NCBI GenBank assembly: GCA_015272395.1
Contig: JACYLQ010000005.1
Location: 124,001 to 188,000, forward strand
Reading direction: 5' to 3'
From: Calothrix sp. C42_A2020_038
GTDB lineage: Bacteria; Cyanobacteriota; Cyanobacteriia; Cyanobacteriales; Nostocaceae
DNA length: 64,000 bases
Shown: piece by piece, positions 27,709 to 37,099 of the stretch
Position numbering within the stretch: the stretch's first letter is position 1
How the letters are laid out: every line of letters begins with the position of its first letter
Made by a program: the position numbers and the translations under genes
The notes under the pieces: generated by a model
Database searches by the model: none
Told to the model about the DNA's origin: nothing
The model's input: only the letters and a program-made list of their open reading frames with translations

Positions 27709-28499
27709 CTCAACCATTGCGAGAAGAATGGTGCCATGCAACTCCTGTTCCCGATTTGGCCGACCCCATACCTTTCTCTGGTAAAAACAAGCAGACGCTA
27801 GCCGATTCAACTGAACAGTTAGGATGGAGCAGGCAATTCCCCCGCAGATCGAGCTATAGGATAACTTTGACAAATGCTTTAGGGCTTTCACCTCAGCCAC
27901 AGGCGTGTTGTACAGGTCGAGCCAATGCGCGTTGGTTTAAATCACAGAAAGACCTTCTCAATGACAACAATGCACAGATAAAATTCTATGCTCACGATTG
28001 ATATTGACCAGAGATATACAGCTTTTCTCAGGATAAAAGCAAAACTTATGATTTAAATTTGAAATTAGTTAGGAGACTCATTAAGAAAAAGCGCAGATTT
28101 GTACAGATTTCGGGATAATATTATCTTATAGCTTACATTCCGTACCCTAATTGCCACAATGTAGTTTCTACTGTTTTTTCGGACTATATAAAGATGCTTT
28201 GTATACTGCGTCTAGTTATTTAGACTTAGGCGGCAATGATTTAAGGCATAATTTATAGCTGAAAAACTAGTGTACTTTAAGTAATTACCGATTGTAACAC
28301 CCTTGGGTGCGGAATGTCGGTTATAGCTTGCAACTAGAGCTAAAACCGGGTTTTTTGCCAATCATACCGATTGGAAAGCTTTATTTATAGTTTACCAAAC
28401 CCGGCTCTTTAGATCTTGTTGATAATACTGTTGTCCGGTTATTTAAGCGCATATCTGCTATTCTGAACCCTAAGATTCTGATCGAGGAGGAATTGCAAA
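27709..28499. other. Gene-poor stretch with an inverted-repeat element
   Basis: A 94-codon frame at 27717-28001 shows no recognisable feature and is not called. The only structure seen is the inverted-repeat element at 28135-28317. Confidence 0.5.
28135..28317. mobile_element. Short element with 13-base inverted ends
   Basis: ACATTCCGTACCC at 28135-28147 faces GGGTGCGGAATGT at 28305-28317, a 12 of 13 match as an inverted repeat. The interior of about 160 bases is AT-rich and non-coding. The size and structure suit a MITE; target duplication was not identified. Confidence 0.5.
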
Positions 28500-28669
28500 G
28501 TGGATTTCTTGTCCGATTTTTTGATGCGCTTCGTGGCGCAGTTGCAGTCTCCGACACTCGACTTTGTGTGGTCATTGCCACCGTCAATAGCCAACTGCAA
28601 ATTTCAGATGCAATCTATAAGTGCTTCGTCTTCATGCTGCTCATAAAAGTCGGTCTGAGCGGCGGCTAG
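28500..28669 (+). pseudogene. Remnant of a second sbtA (N-terminal part)
   Basis: The DNA closely follows the start of the intact sbtA at 29735. It begins with the same GTG and reads VDFLSDFLMRFVAQLQSPTLDF, then shifts frame near 28570 and continues as SQLQISDAIYKCFVFMLLIK before a TAG at 28667. It retains a GAGGAGG ribosome site. Only about 55 of 347 codons remain, with a frameshift and a stop, so no transporter can be made. It is a decayed duplicate or a displaced older allele. Confidence 0.85.
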
Positions 28670-29185
28670 TGAATTATGAATTAGTGACAATAATCTTTAT
28701 TCCGCCGCTGCAACGACTTGTTGGGCTGCTACCTTCGACCACTGGCCTCGCAATGTCAATGCTCTAAAAACCATAGAGGAATTTCTATGCATTCAAAAAC
28801 TTTTTCCTTAATAACTCAGTAAATATTACTACTTAGAGTGTCGTATAGTTAAAAATATCCAAATGATTTAACTATTACGATTTAGTTTTCAGGACTTGAA
28901 GTCACTCGGCAATCATTCTCGGCAGTCTGTTGTTGAGACTTCTTGGAGTCCGTAATCGCAGATGTTAGATTCCATCCTCCGGTATTGCGGAAAAGAAGTA
29001 TGAATCAAATTTTATGGATAACCAAAATCTGTGTAGAAACATTACACTGTAATATCTCAAAATCTAAATTCATACCCTGATTTTGCAACGCCCCATTCTC
29101 CAGCCGACTTTTATCCATAACCTATCCTGATCTATGAAATAATTCTCTTTTAGTTTGTTTAATCTTCTGTTGATTTACCTCAGTT
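28670..29185. other. Gene-free stretch between sbtA and bicA remnants
   Basis: No gene or repeat recognised. GC content and stop-codon density suggest decayed DNA. Confidence 0.45.
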
Positions 29186-29299
29186 ATGGCAATCAGCAAT
29201 CTCATCCGGTTTAATAACTTCGGGGGTGATATCTTCGGCGGTGTCACGACTACCGTTGTTTCATTACCCCTGGCTCTCTCATTTGGAGGTAGGGACTAA
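29186..29299 (+). pseudogene. Truncated SulP/BicA-type bicarbonate transporter
   Basis: A 37-codon frame reads MAISNLIRFNNFGGDIFGG then VTTTVVSLPLALSFG, which is the conserved N-terminus of SulP-family transporters such as BicA. It ends at a TAA at 29297. The remaining roughly 500 codons are absent. The truncation point lies five bases before the inverted-repeat element at 29305, which may have caused the loss. This remnant and the sbtA fragment show that the locus once held more bicarbonate transporters. Confidence 0.75.
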
Positions 29300-29304
29300 A
29301 AACA

Positions 29305-29506
29305 TTGGTGTCAACTTAAGGTTCAAAAAAATTTGTCAACGGGAGGTTTTGTGATAATGAAGTATGAAAACGAATTTTTTGTCGTTTTTGTACAGTGTCT
29401 AAAACCTATGCAGACGAACAAAGCATTCATGGCGCCTTAAAAAATTCATTACTTATAAGTATAATTGCTTATTGGCGTAACGAGTTTAAGTTTAACTTGA
29501 CACTAA
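29305..29506. mobile_element. Short element with 15-base inverted ends
   Basis: TTGGTGTCAACTTAA (29305-29319) faces TTAACTTGACACTAA (29492-29506), matching at 13 of 15 positions as an inverted repeat. The interior of about 170 bases has no long frame. It abuts the broken bicA copy. MITE-like; the parent element is unknown. Confidence 0.55.
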
Positions 29507-29734
29507 TGGGGCTAGAAAGCTTACTCTATGGGGCATTTTGTAGCGGCTGGCAGTATCCCAACGTTGATCTCTAAACCGACGGGGCAATGACCGCAAGCCC
29601 TATCTATAAGTCCTCGTGCAACACGTGTATTGTACGGGTAAAAATACCTTATTTTTACTCTCTTTAACTCTTTAGAGTTCACTTAGTTCATTTATAGCAC
29701 TACTCCTCGTCAGAGGAGGTACAAGGAGGTATTC

Positions 29735-30778
29735 GTGGATTTTTTGTCTCTTTTTTTAATGGACTTCGTTAAACAGTTGCAGTCCCCAACACTCAGCTTT
29801 CTGATTGGTGGTATGGTTATTGCCGCTCTCGGTAGCCAACTGCAAATTCCAGAGTCGATTTGTAAGATCATCATTTTCATGCTACTGACCAAAATCGGTC
29901 TGACCGGTGGAATTGCAATCCGCAATTCCAACCTGACGGAGATGGTGTTACCCGCAACGTTTGCTGGAGTATTAGGAATTCTTATCGTATTCATCGCATA
30001 TTATACGTTGGCCAAGCTGCCGAAGGTCAAAACCGTGGATGCGATTGCGACGGGAGGGTTGTTTGGTGCCGTGAGTGGCTCTACTATGGCTGCCGCCCTG
30101 ACACTACTGGAAGAACAAAAAATCCAATACGAGGCATGGGCTGGCGCACTCTATCCCTTCATGGATATCCCAGCACTCGTAACTGCGATTGTGGTGGCCA
30201 ACATTTATCTCAACAAGAAGAAGCATAGGGCAGAAGAGAAGTATCTCAGCAAGGAGCAGAGGTCTGCGGATAATCGGGTCAAGATATGGCCGATCGTGCA
30301 GGAAAGCCTCCAGGGTTCTGCCCTATCGGCAATGTTGCTCGGCATTGCTCTTGGCCTGTTCGCCCGTCCGGAAAGTGTCTATAAAAGCTTCTACGATCCC
30401 CTCTTCCGCGGTCTGCTTTCGATTTTGATGCTGGTCATGGGCATGGAGGCTTGGTCAAGGATTGGCGAACTGCGTAAGGTAGCCCAGTGGTACGTAGTTT
30501 ATAGCGTGGTGGCGCCACTGCTGCATGGGTTCATCGCCTTCGGTCTCGGTATGATTGCCCACTACGCTACAGGATTCAGCATAGGCGGTGTCGTGGTTCT
30601 GGCCGTCATCGCTGCCTCCAGTTCAGACATCTCAGGTCCACCCACATTGCGAGCCGGTATACCGTCGGCCAATCCCTCCGCGTACATTGGCGCCTCCACA
30701 GCCATAGGTACGCCCATTGCGATTGGCTTGGCAATACCGCTCTTCCTCGGGCTTGCCCAGGCCATAAGCGGCGGCTAA
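29735..30778 (+). CDS. sbtA: Sodium-dependent bicarbonate transporter SbtA
   Basis: Plasma-membrane, high-affinity sodium/bicarbonate symporter of the cyanobacterial carbon-concentrating mechanism. At 347 residues it has about ten hydrophobic segments, and the N-terminal SPTLSFLIGGMVIAALGSQL with the later GGLFGAVSGSTMAAAL is typical. It starts at a GTG preceded by two purine-rich sites (AGGAGGT and AAGGAGG). The gene is visibly richer in GC than its neighbours. sbtB follows 82 bases later. A decayed N-terminal copy lies 1.2 kb upstream. Confidence 0.94.
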   Translation: MDFLSLFLMDFVKQLQSPTLSFLIGGMVIAALGSQLQIPESICKIIIFMLLTKIGLTGGIAIRNSNLTEMVLPATFAGVLGILIVFIAYYTLAKLPKVKTVDAIATGGLFGAVSGSTMAAALTLLEEQKIQYEAWAGALYPFMDIPALVTAIVVANIYLNKKKHRAEEKYLSKEQRSADNRVKIWPIVQESLQGSALSAMLLGIALGLFARPESVYKSFYDPLFRGLLSILMLVMGMEAWSRIGELRKVAQWYVVYSVVAPLLHGFIAFGLGMIAHYATGFSIGGVVVLAVIAASSSDISGPPTLRAGIPSANPSAYIGASTAIGTPIAIGLAIPLFLGLAQAISGG

Positions 30779-30854
30779 TCCCAGATGGGTCGAAACCTTG
30801 GCCTAACAGACCAAGTAGATCAAAATACGAGATAAATATACGGTAAGGAGGTAA

Positions 30855-31193
<339 letters not shown>

Positions 31194-31212
31194 ATCGAGA
31201 CGACGTAGACAC

Positions 31213-31241
31213 AAAAAGCTGGGTCATGACCCCGGCTTTTT
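31213..31241 (+). terminator. Rho-independent terminator of sbtAB
   Basis: AAAAAGCTGGG pairs with CCCGGCTTTTT around the loop TCATGAC, ending in a run of T. It lies 20 bases after the sbtB stop. Confidence 0.8.
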
Positions 31242-31319
31242 GGTGCGTAATACTATAACAATCTGAAAACGAAGCGAAAAACCTGACAACTATACGCACC
31301 ATCAATTTAAATACAAAAC

Positions 31320-31928
31320 TTAATTACAAATTGATGTAATCGCGACAAGAACCCCCAGCAGTTCATTTAAAGGAGTTAAATATCGTTCATTTAGGTCAAC
31401 TTTTACATGCTGAGTTTTGTCTATAGAAAGAAATCTCCATACTTGTCCAGTTGTTACAATGCCATAAACAGTTTTTATATTTTCTTCCAGACTCTTTTGA
31501 TTAACTATTTGTGCTGCATACATTTCGGCAATACATTGTGCAAGTCCATCATTAATATTCTCATTTTTCGCTTCTACAATAACTACTACTGGTGCTTTAA
31601 TCACAAGTTTATCTGAATTATGAGTAAGAATAAAATCACAAAATCCTGTTAAACCTCTGCTTGCATCCACATTAAAATTACGTCCCGAAAATAAACTAAC
31701 TTGAGGGTTGATGTATGCAATTTCACTTAGAATTGGAGCAATTATATATTCCGAGCGTGCTTTTTCTGTATTGATAGCAGTTGCTAGAGGTACGAATCTT
31801 TTCAATGCTTCAATAAGAAAAGTGCTAGGTTCAATCGGTTCGGAAACAATTAAATTTTGTACTGATTCTATCTTTGTAATCCCCAAGGATTTTAGGCTAT
31901 CTAAGTCTTTAAAATCACTATAGGACAT
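31320..31928 (-). CDS. PD-(D/E)XK-like protein, unknown function
   Basis: 202 residues. The core GFCDFILTHNS ... APVVVIVEAKNENIN (about residues 95-127) gives the D...E-x-K arrangement of restriction-type nucleases, followed by a helix with conserved Q/E residues (LAQCIAEMYAAQ). Similar proteins are common in cyanobacterial genomes and uncharacterised. It converges on the sbtAB terminator with no partner on its strand. Nuclease activity is inferred from the motif only. Confidence 0.6.
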   Translation of the reverse strand: MSYSDFKDLDSLKSLGITKIESVQNLIVSEPIEPSTFLIEALKRFVPLATAINTEKARSEYIIAPILSEIAYINPQVSLFSGRNFNVDASRGLTGFCDFILTHNSDKLVIKAPVVVIVEAKNENINDGLAQCIAEMYAAQIVNQKSLEENIKTVYGIVTTGQVWRFLSIDKTQHVKVDLNERYLTPLNELLGVLVAITSICN

Positions 31929-32276
31929 TGCTCATACCCATTTTTTTTCAGTTGCATTTATCTTAATTTTAACAAGACCCTTACAAAGAAAGCCACTGCT
32001 TCCATTTTTTGCATGGTTTCAGGATTTGTAGATACTTACCTCCAGCTCAACGCAGCAGAAAAACAAATTTTTCAGTCAGAACTAGCTAAACTAGAACCAT
32101 TTAAACAGGAGGCAGTTATGGAAATCATCACCAGCTGGCAGTTACTAGGTAGACAATAAGGAAATTTAGAATATTAAGCAGTAATTACACGGTTGGGTTG
32201 AAATACACTGGTAAGCTATTTTACAATTAGCTAGCTAAATTACCGTGACTATCTCATTATCCTAGACGGAGGTAGG
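31929..32276. other. Intergenic region with an Rpn-family remnant
   Basis: Holds the remnant at 32013-32159 and the promoter region of the dynamin operon. Nothing else was seen. Confidence 0.5.
32013..32159 (+). pseudogene. C-terminal fragment of an Rpn/PDDEXK transposase-like protein
   Basis: A 48-codon frame reads YLQLNAAEKQIFQSELAKLE and then EAVMEIITSWQ...GRQ. This resembles the C-terminal tail of the Rpn/DUF4351-type proteins common in cyanobacteria. The catalytic domain is missing. No ribosome binding site is seen at its ATG. It is a leftover of a deleted gene. Confidence 0.5.
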
Positions 32277-32600
32277 ATGACACCAGAAGAACACCAACAA
32301 GAACTACAGCGTCTCGAACGGGAACTTCGTCAAAAAGAGACTGAGTTACGGTTGCGAGAATTAGAGTCTAAAATCAACCAAGAAGACGTTAATTTTTATC
32401 AAACTACAAAAATTAAGGATAAAGAAACTGGCGCCAAGCTATGGCAAAGTAGAGCAATTATAGGACTAAAATTGTTTGGACTTCTAGTTGTTGGAATTGC
32501 TTTAGTTCGAGTCGCATCGTTTTTAGCAAGCGCACTAATTGTGAGTACTTTAGTTTTTGTTGGGTATAAATTATTTCTAGAAAAAAGAAATAAGAAATAA
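32277..32600 (+). CDS. Small coiled-coil membrane protein preceding the dynamins
   Basis: 107 residues. An N-terminal charged helix (about 1-45) is predicted coiled coil (QELQRLERELRQKETELRLR). Two adjoining hydrophobic segments (about 65-100; IIGLKLFGLLVVGIALV and LASALIVSTLVFVGY) follow, with a basic tail (EKRNKK). GGAGGT is five bases before the ATG. It lies 32 bases before the first dynamin-like gene on the same strand, so it is probably cotranscribed and may anchor or recruit the GTPases. Family not recognised. Confidence 0.65.
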   Translation: MTPEEHQQELQRLERELRQKETELRLRELESKINQEDVNFYQTTKIKDKETGAKLWQSRAIIGLKLFGLLVVGIALVRVASFLASALIVSTLVFVGYKLFLEKRNKK

Positions 32601-32632
32601 TATTAATTTATATTATATAGGAATAATTACAA

Positions 32633-34708
32633 ATGGTAAGTAATGGTACTGATAGTTTTCTCGATGATTTAGAACGTGTTATTCAGGTACGCACCTCTGT
32701 TGCTGTTTCGCTTGAGCAGATGGCTGATACTATTAATCAAGCCGAGGTATCAGGGGATAGCACATCAGGGAAACTTAGCTTGGAACGTGATATCAATGAT
32801 ATGCGTGTAGCCAGTAAAAACCTCCGTACAGGAGTGTTTCGCTTGATGGTACTGGGTGATATGAAGCGGGGTAAAAGTACTTTTCTCAACGCTTTAATTG
32901 GCGAAAAGATTTTACCTAGCGATGTTAATCCTTGTACTGCTGTCTTAACTATATTACGTTACGGCGCCGAAAAGAAAGTCACAGTTCATTTTGACAATGG
33001 TAAACCGTCTCAAGTGATGAATTTTGATACTTTCAAGCACAAATATACCATTGATCCAGCCGAAGCAAAGAAGTTAGAACAGGAAAATAAACAAGCTTTT
33101 CCCGGTGTAAGTCATGCAATAGTTGAGTATCCCTTACCCCTACTTGAAAAAGGTATTGAAATTGTTGATAGTCCCGGTTTGAATGATACTGAAGCACGCA
33201 ACGAATTATCACTAGGTTATATTAATAACTGTCATGCCATTCTATTTGTCTTACGCGCTTCCCAACCCTGTACTTTAGGTGAACGCAGATATTTAGAAAA
33301 TTATATCAAAGGTCGTGGTCTTTCAGTATTTTTTCTAATCAATGCCTGGGACCAGGTTAAAGAAGCACTCATCGACCCTGATGATGAGGATGAACTGCAC
33401 GAAGCTGAAGAACGTTTACGCAAAGTTTTTCAAGCGAATTTAGCCGAGTACTGTATTGTTGATGGTCAGAATATATACGAAGAACGGGTATTTGAAATTT
33501 CTTCTATCCAAGCGCTTCGCAAACGTTTAAAAAATCCCCAAGCTGATTTAAATGGTACTGGCTTTCCTCAATTTATGGGCGCCTTGAATACGTTCTTGAC
33601 CCGTGAACGCGCGGTTGCAGAGTTACGACAAGTTCGTACACTCGCACGTCAAGCTGCTAACCATACGAAAGAAAGTATTGAACTACGTCTACCTTTACTC
33701 GAAAAGGGTGTTGAAGAACTACGGGCACGAATTAATTCTGTAGAACCAGAGTTTGCTAAACTTACAGGTATTCACGACGAGTTTCAACAAGAAATTCTCA
33801 AAACACGTGATACTCAAGCACACAATATATCCGACTCGTTCCGCAGCTACGTTTTAAACTTGGGTAACACGTTTGAGACCGACTTTCTACGTTACCAACC
33901 AGATTTAAATATATTCGATTTCCTCAGCAGTGGTAAGCGTGAAGCGTTTAACGCTGCACTTCAAAAAGCCTTTGAACAATATATTACAGATAAATTTGCC
34001 GCGTGGAGTTTAACAGCAGAACGCGACATTAATACTGCATTTACACAGTTAGGTCGAAGTGCAGCCAAGTACGGGGACTCGTACAACCAAATTACTAATC
34101 AAATTACCGAAAAACTCACAGGTGGAGTTAAAGTCAATACTAGTACATCTCCTGAAGAAGATGGTTCACCTGGTTGGGCAAAATGGGCAATGGGACTCCT
34201 TTCATTATCTAGAGGCAATTTGGCTGGTTTTGCAATGGCAGGCGCCGGATTTGACTGGAAAAATATTTTATTAAATTACTTTACAGTTTTAGGTGTCGGT
34301 GGGTTGATATCCGCTGTTACAGGTATTTTTCTCGGTCCAATCGGGTTTGCCATGTTGGGTTTAGGTGTAGGATTTCTACAGGCAGACCAAGCACGTAAAG
34401 AGTTAGTCAAAACAGCTAAGAAAGAACTTGTTAAATATCTACCTCAGTTAGCACAAGAACAATCGAAAACTGTATACGATGCTGTGAAAGAATGTTTCGA
34501 TGCTTATGAGCGTGAAGTTAGTAAGCGGATAAATGAGGATATAACCTCGCGTATGTCTGAACTCGATAACCTGCTCAAGCAAAAACAAACGCGCGAAATT
34601 GATAACGAAGCTGAAATGAAACGGTTGAAAAAGTTAGAAGAAGATGTTTTCAACCAGGTAAATACCATCGAGTCTGCTTTTAACAACCTGCTTGAATACT
34701 ACAGCTAA
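32633..34708 (+). CDS. Bacterial dynamin-like GTPase 1
   Basis: A 691-residue large GTPase. G1 is GDMKRGKST (about residues 76-84), G3 is DSPG (about 179-182) and G4 is NAWD. Long helical regions follow, and a hydrophobic hairpin at about 545-585 (LGVGGLISAVTGIFLGPIGF) matches the membrane paddle of bacterial dynamins. A further coiled coil forms the C-terminus. Such proteins bind and remodel membranes, and some act in defence or membrane repair. It precedes a second dynamin-like gene by 291 bases; many bacterial dynamins work as such pairs. Confidence 0.87.
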   Translation: MVSNGTDSFLDDLERVIQVRTSVAVSLEQMADTINQAEVSGDSTSGKLSLERDINDMRVASKNLRTGVFRLMVLGDMKRGKSTFLNALIGEKILPSDVNPCTAVLTILRYGAEKKVTVHFDNGKPSQVMNFDTFKHKYTIDPAEAKKLEQENKQAFPGVSHAIVEYPLPLLEKGIEIVDSPGLNDTEARNELSLGYINNCHAILFVLRASQPCTLGERRYLENYIKGRGLSVFFLINAWDQVKEALIDPDDEDELHEAEERLRKVFQANLAEYCIVDGQNIYEERVFEISSIQALRKRLKNPQADLNGTGFPQFMGALNTFLTRERAVAELRQVRTLARQAANHTKESIELRLPLLEKGVEELRARINSVEPEFAKLTGIHDEFQQEILKTRDTQAHNISDSFRSYVLNLGNTFETDFLRYQPDLNIFDFLSSGKREAFNAALQKAFEQYITDKFAAWSLTAERDINTAFTQLGRSAAKYGDSYNQITNQITEKLTGGVKVNTSTSPEEDGSPGWAKWAMGLLSLSRGNLAGFAMAGAGFDWKNILLNYFTVLGVGGLISAVTGIFLGPIGFAMLGLGVGFLQADQARKELVKTAKKELVKYLPQLAQEQSKTVYDAVKECFDAYEREVSKRINEDITSRMSELDNLLKQKQTREIDNEAEMKRLKKLEEDVFNQVNTIESAFNNLLEYYS

Positions 34709-34999
34709 CCCTTATGCTATTTTACTCTATGTCTAGAATGGTAAAAAATATAGCCAATTCTCCCTTCTAAATTCTGCTACGTCAACTACCACTCTAGTGG
34801 TTGATGTGGAAAGATTGGCAACGGATGAGTAGTTTTAAGTAGCTAGACCTGGTTTTGTCAATTGTTTTCCTAATTTGAGGATGAGTAGTTTTTAAGTAGC
34901 TAGACCTTTACATCCGCTACATCCGTTGCTCCCCAACCCACTAAAACTTATGGCACAGACCAATAGACTACTAGACACTAGATTTTAAAATCGGGTTAT
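34709..34999. other. Spacer between the dynamin genes, filled by a repeat element
   Basis: Most of the interval is occupied by copy A of the inverted-repeat family described at 34818-34961. No promoter or terminator was identified with confidence. Confidence 0.5.
34818..34961. mobile_element. Inverted-repeat element, family 1, copy A
   Basis: The inner ends GCAACGGATG (34818-34827) and CATCCGTTGC (34920-34929) form a perfect inverted repeat. The string GATGAGTAGTTTTAAGTAGC occurs twice inside (the second copy with one extra T). On the right it continues to CTAAAACTTATGGCA, the reverse complement of the left border of copies B and C. Non-coding, MITE-like. Confidence 0.7.
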
Positions 35000-37099
35000 A
35001 TGCAAAATTTAATCAACACGCTTAAGAATACATCTAAGTTACTCAACTTAGAACCAACTCAGTTACAAGATATTACTGCCATCTGTAACTATCTTATTAA
35101 TCCCAACTTTCGTATCGCCGTCTTTGGCCCCTTCAATCATGGCAAATCAACTCTACTTAATGCCATGTTAGGAAGCAAAACTTTACCTATCGATTTAATC
35201 CCAACAACAGGTGCCGCCATTACCATAAAATACGGTACTGATATCAGAACTCGCATCCTACTTGCTAATGGCAACGAGATATATCGCAGTGGTACAGAAG
35301 TTCTCAAACAATTTGCTATTCTTGACGGTGATAGACGGATGCGAGGAGATGTCACCTCTGTTGAGGTCTTTTATCCCCATCCATTTTTAGAAACTGGAAT
35401 AGAATTTTTGGATTTACCTGGCACTAATGACCGCGAAGCACAGGATAATTTAGTTAAAGAGCAACTATTAGGCGCCGACTTGGTTGTGCAGTTATTAGAT
35501 GCACGTAAGTTAATGACTTTGGGTGAACGAGAAAATTTACGCGACTGGTTACTAGATAGAGGAATTAAAACAGTTATATTTGTTGTCAATTTTACAAATT
35601 TAATCGAACCGGAAGAGCAGAAAGAAGTGCAAAACAGACTTAGGTTTGTTGCTGAGAGTTTTCGTGCGGATATTCCGTCTGGTTTTAGTAACTTATATCG
35701 AGTTGATGCATTACCTGCTTTGCGCGCGCGTTTGAAGGGTGATACCACTTTAGCCGCAAGTAGTGGATTAGTGCAGTTTGAAACAGCATTACAAAATATT
35801 GTTACCATACTCAAACAAAAGCGTCAAGGTGTGGCGGTGCCGCGCGTTCAAGCAGTTACAAGACAGTTACAGCAAGCTTTGAAAGCCAAAATAACTCCAA
35901 TTGAAAACGAAATTAAAAAAATCACTGATAAAAATAATGCTGCCAGCGATATCAAAAAACGTGCAGAAAAGTTAATAAAACAAGGGTTTGAAAAAAGTAC
36001 AAATACACTCCGCGAATGGTTAGCATTGAATAATCTTACAAAAAAATACCAAGCTGATGCAGCAATAGCTTTAGCGCAAGAAACTTTTATAACTTGGGAA
36101 AACGCTTTTAAAAAAGATTTAGACGAGTTACAAGTAGCTGTGGTCAAATGGATAGACCAAGCTTACGAGTTTTTTGGACAACGACCTGAAGCTTTATTGT
36201 TACCTTTACCCAAACATCCCCAAGTCACTTTACCACCCAGAGGAAAAAATGCTGGAGACTTAAGTGAACCAGGTTCTTTAGCTGTGGGTAGTGGTATTGG
36301 TTGGTTGATAGGTGGCCCATTAGGCGCCGCAGTTTTAGGTAGTATTGCTTATCTCGCCAATAAGAAAATTCAAGAACAGGACGAAAAGATATCAAGCGAA
36401 TCATACCATCAACAGGTAGCAAAGTTATGTCTTGATGCCGTTGGTGAGTATTTGAGTACTTTCAGTCAACAAAGTTTATCTATACTAAATGAATATGAAC
36501 GCAAAGCCAAACTTATTATTCTCTTTGTTCAACCTGCAGACACACCAGAAATAAATCAAAAGCGTCAAGAATTAAATTCTTGGCAGACGGCTTTGCTACA
36601 ACTCAATCAAGAATTACAATTCCATTTAGGAATCTCCACACCTAGTGAATTTGAAGTTAAAGTTAATAATCATACAACTAACAAATCAGTATATTGTTCT
36701 CAAGGAGTTGGCAGCAAAGAAGTTGTAAACCCTCCACAACAAAACGTCCACAAAAAATTTATTAATAATACTGTTAATCAAGCATCAAGTGCAGCAGAGT
36801 TAGAGGCAAAGTTCCGGGCGTGGGAAATCGATGAAGAAATTGCCCAAATGAAAGCTAATATGAATATGCCAGGTACTCAACAACAGAAGCCGCAACAAAA
36901 TCTCAACACGACAACAATCAACGCTTATGTTGTGTTAGGCTTACAAAAAGGTGCCTCTATCACAGACATAAAGCAAGCTTACCGAAGACTAGTTAAACAA
37001 TGGCATCCTGATTTGTTTATGGATAAACTGCAAAAAAGACAGGCACATGAAAAAATGCATCACATTAATGAAGCATATAAAATATTAACAAAGAATTAA
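35000..37099 (+). CDS. Dynamin-like GTPase 2 fused to a J-domain
   Basis: 699 residues. G1 is GPFNHGKST (about 42-50), the G2 threonine lies in IPTTGAAITIKYG and G3 is LDLPGTND (about 136-143). The G4 motif is weak (VVNFTN). A glycine-rich hydrophobic segment at about 430-455 (GSGIGWLIGGPLGAAVLGS) is the likely membrane-inserting part. The last 60 residues are a J-domain: YVVLGLQKGASITDIKQAYR then HPD (about 668) and INEAYKIL. J-domains recruit Hsp70/DnaK and stimulate its ATPase; at the C-terminus of a dynamin this is unusual. It follows dynamin 1 on the same strand. Confidence 0.85.
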   Translation: MQNLINTLKNTSKLLNLEPTQLQDITAICNYLINPNFRIAVFGPFNHGKSTLLNAMLGSKTLPIDLIPTTGAAITIKYGTDIRTRILLANGNEIYRSGTEVLKQFAILDGDRRMRGDVTSVEVFYPHPFLETGIEFLDLPGTNDREAQDNLVKEQLLGADLVVQLLDARKLMTLGERENLRDWLLDRGIKTVIFVVNFTNLIEPEEQKEVQNRLRFVAESFRADIPSGFSNLYRVDALPALRARLKGDTTLAASSGLVQFETALQNIVTILKQKRQGVAVPRVQAVTRQLQQALKAKITPIENEIKKITDKNNAASDIKKRAEKLIKQGFEKSTNTLREWLALNNLTKKYQADAAIALAQETFITWENAFKKDLDELQVAVVKWIDQAYEFFGQRPEALLLPLPKHPQVTLPPRGKNAGDLSEPGSLAVGSGIGWLIGGPLGAAVLGSIAYLANKKIQEQDEKISSESYHQQVAKLCLDAVGEYLSTFSQQSLSILNEYERKAKLIILFVQPADTPEINQKRQELNSWQTALLQLNQELQFHLGISTPSEFEVKVNNHTTNKSVYCSQGVGSKEVVNPPQQNVHKKFINNTVNQASSAAELEAKFRAWEIDEEIAQMKANMNMPGTQQQKPQQNLNTTTINAYVVLGLQKGASITDIKQAYRRLVKQWHPDLFMDKLQKRQAHEKMHHINEAYKILTKN

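Noticed and set aside
27717-28001. 94-codon frame in the debris region
   Set aside because: No family resemblance, unusual composition and no ribosome site; probably chance.
31713-31923. Plus-strand frames opposite the gene at 31320-31928
   Set aside because: Shadows of the minus-strand gene.
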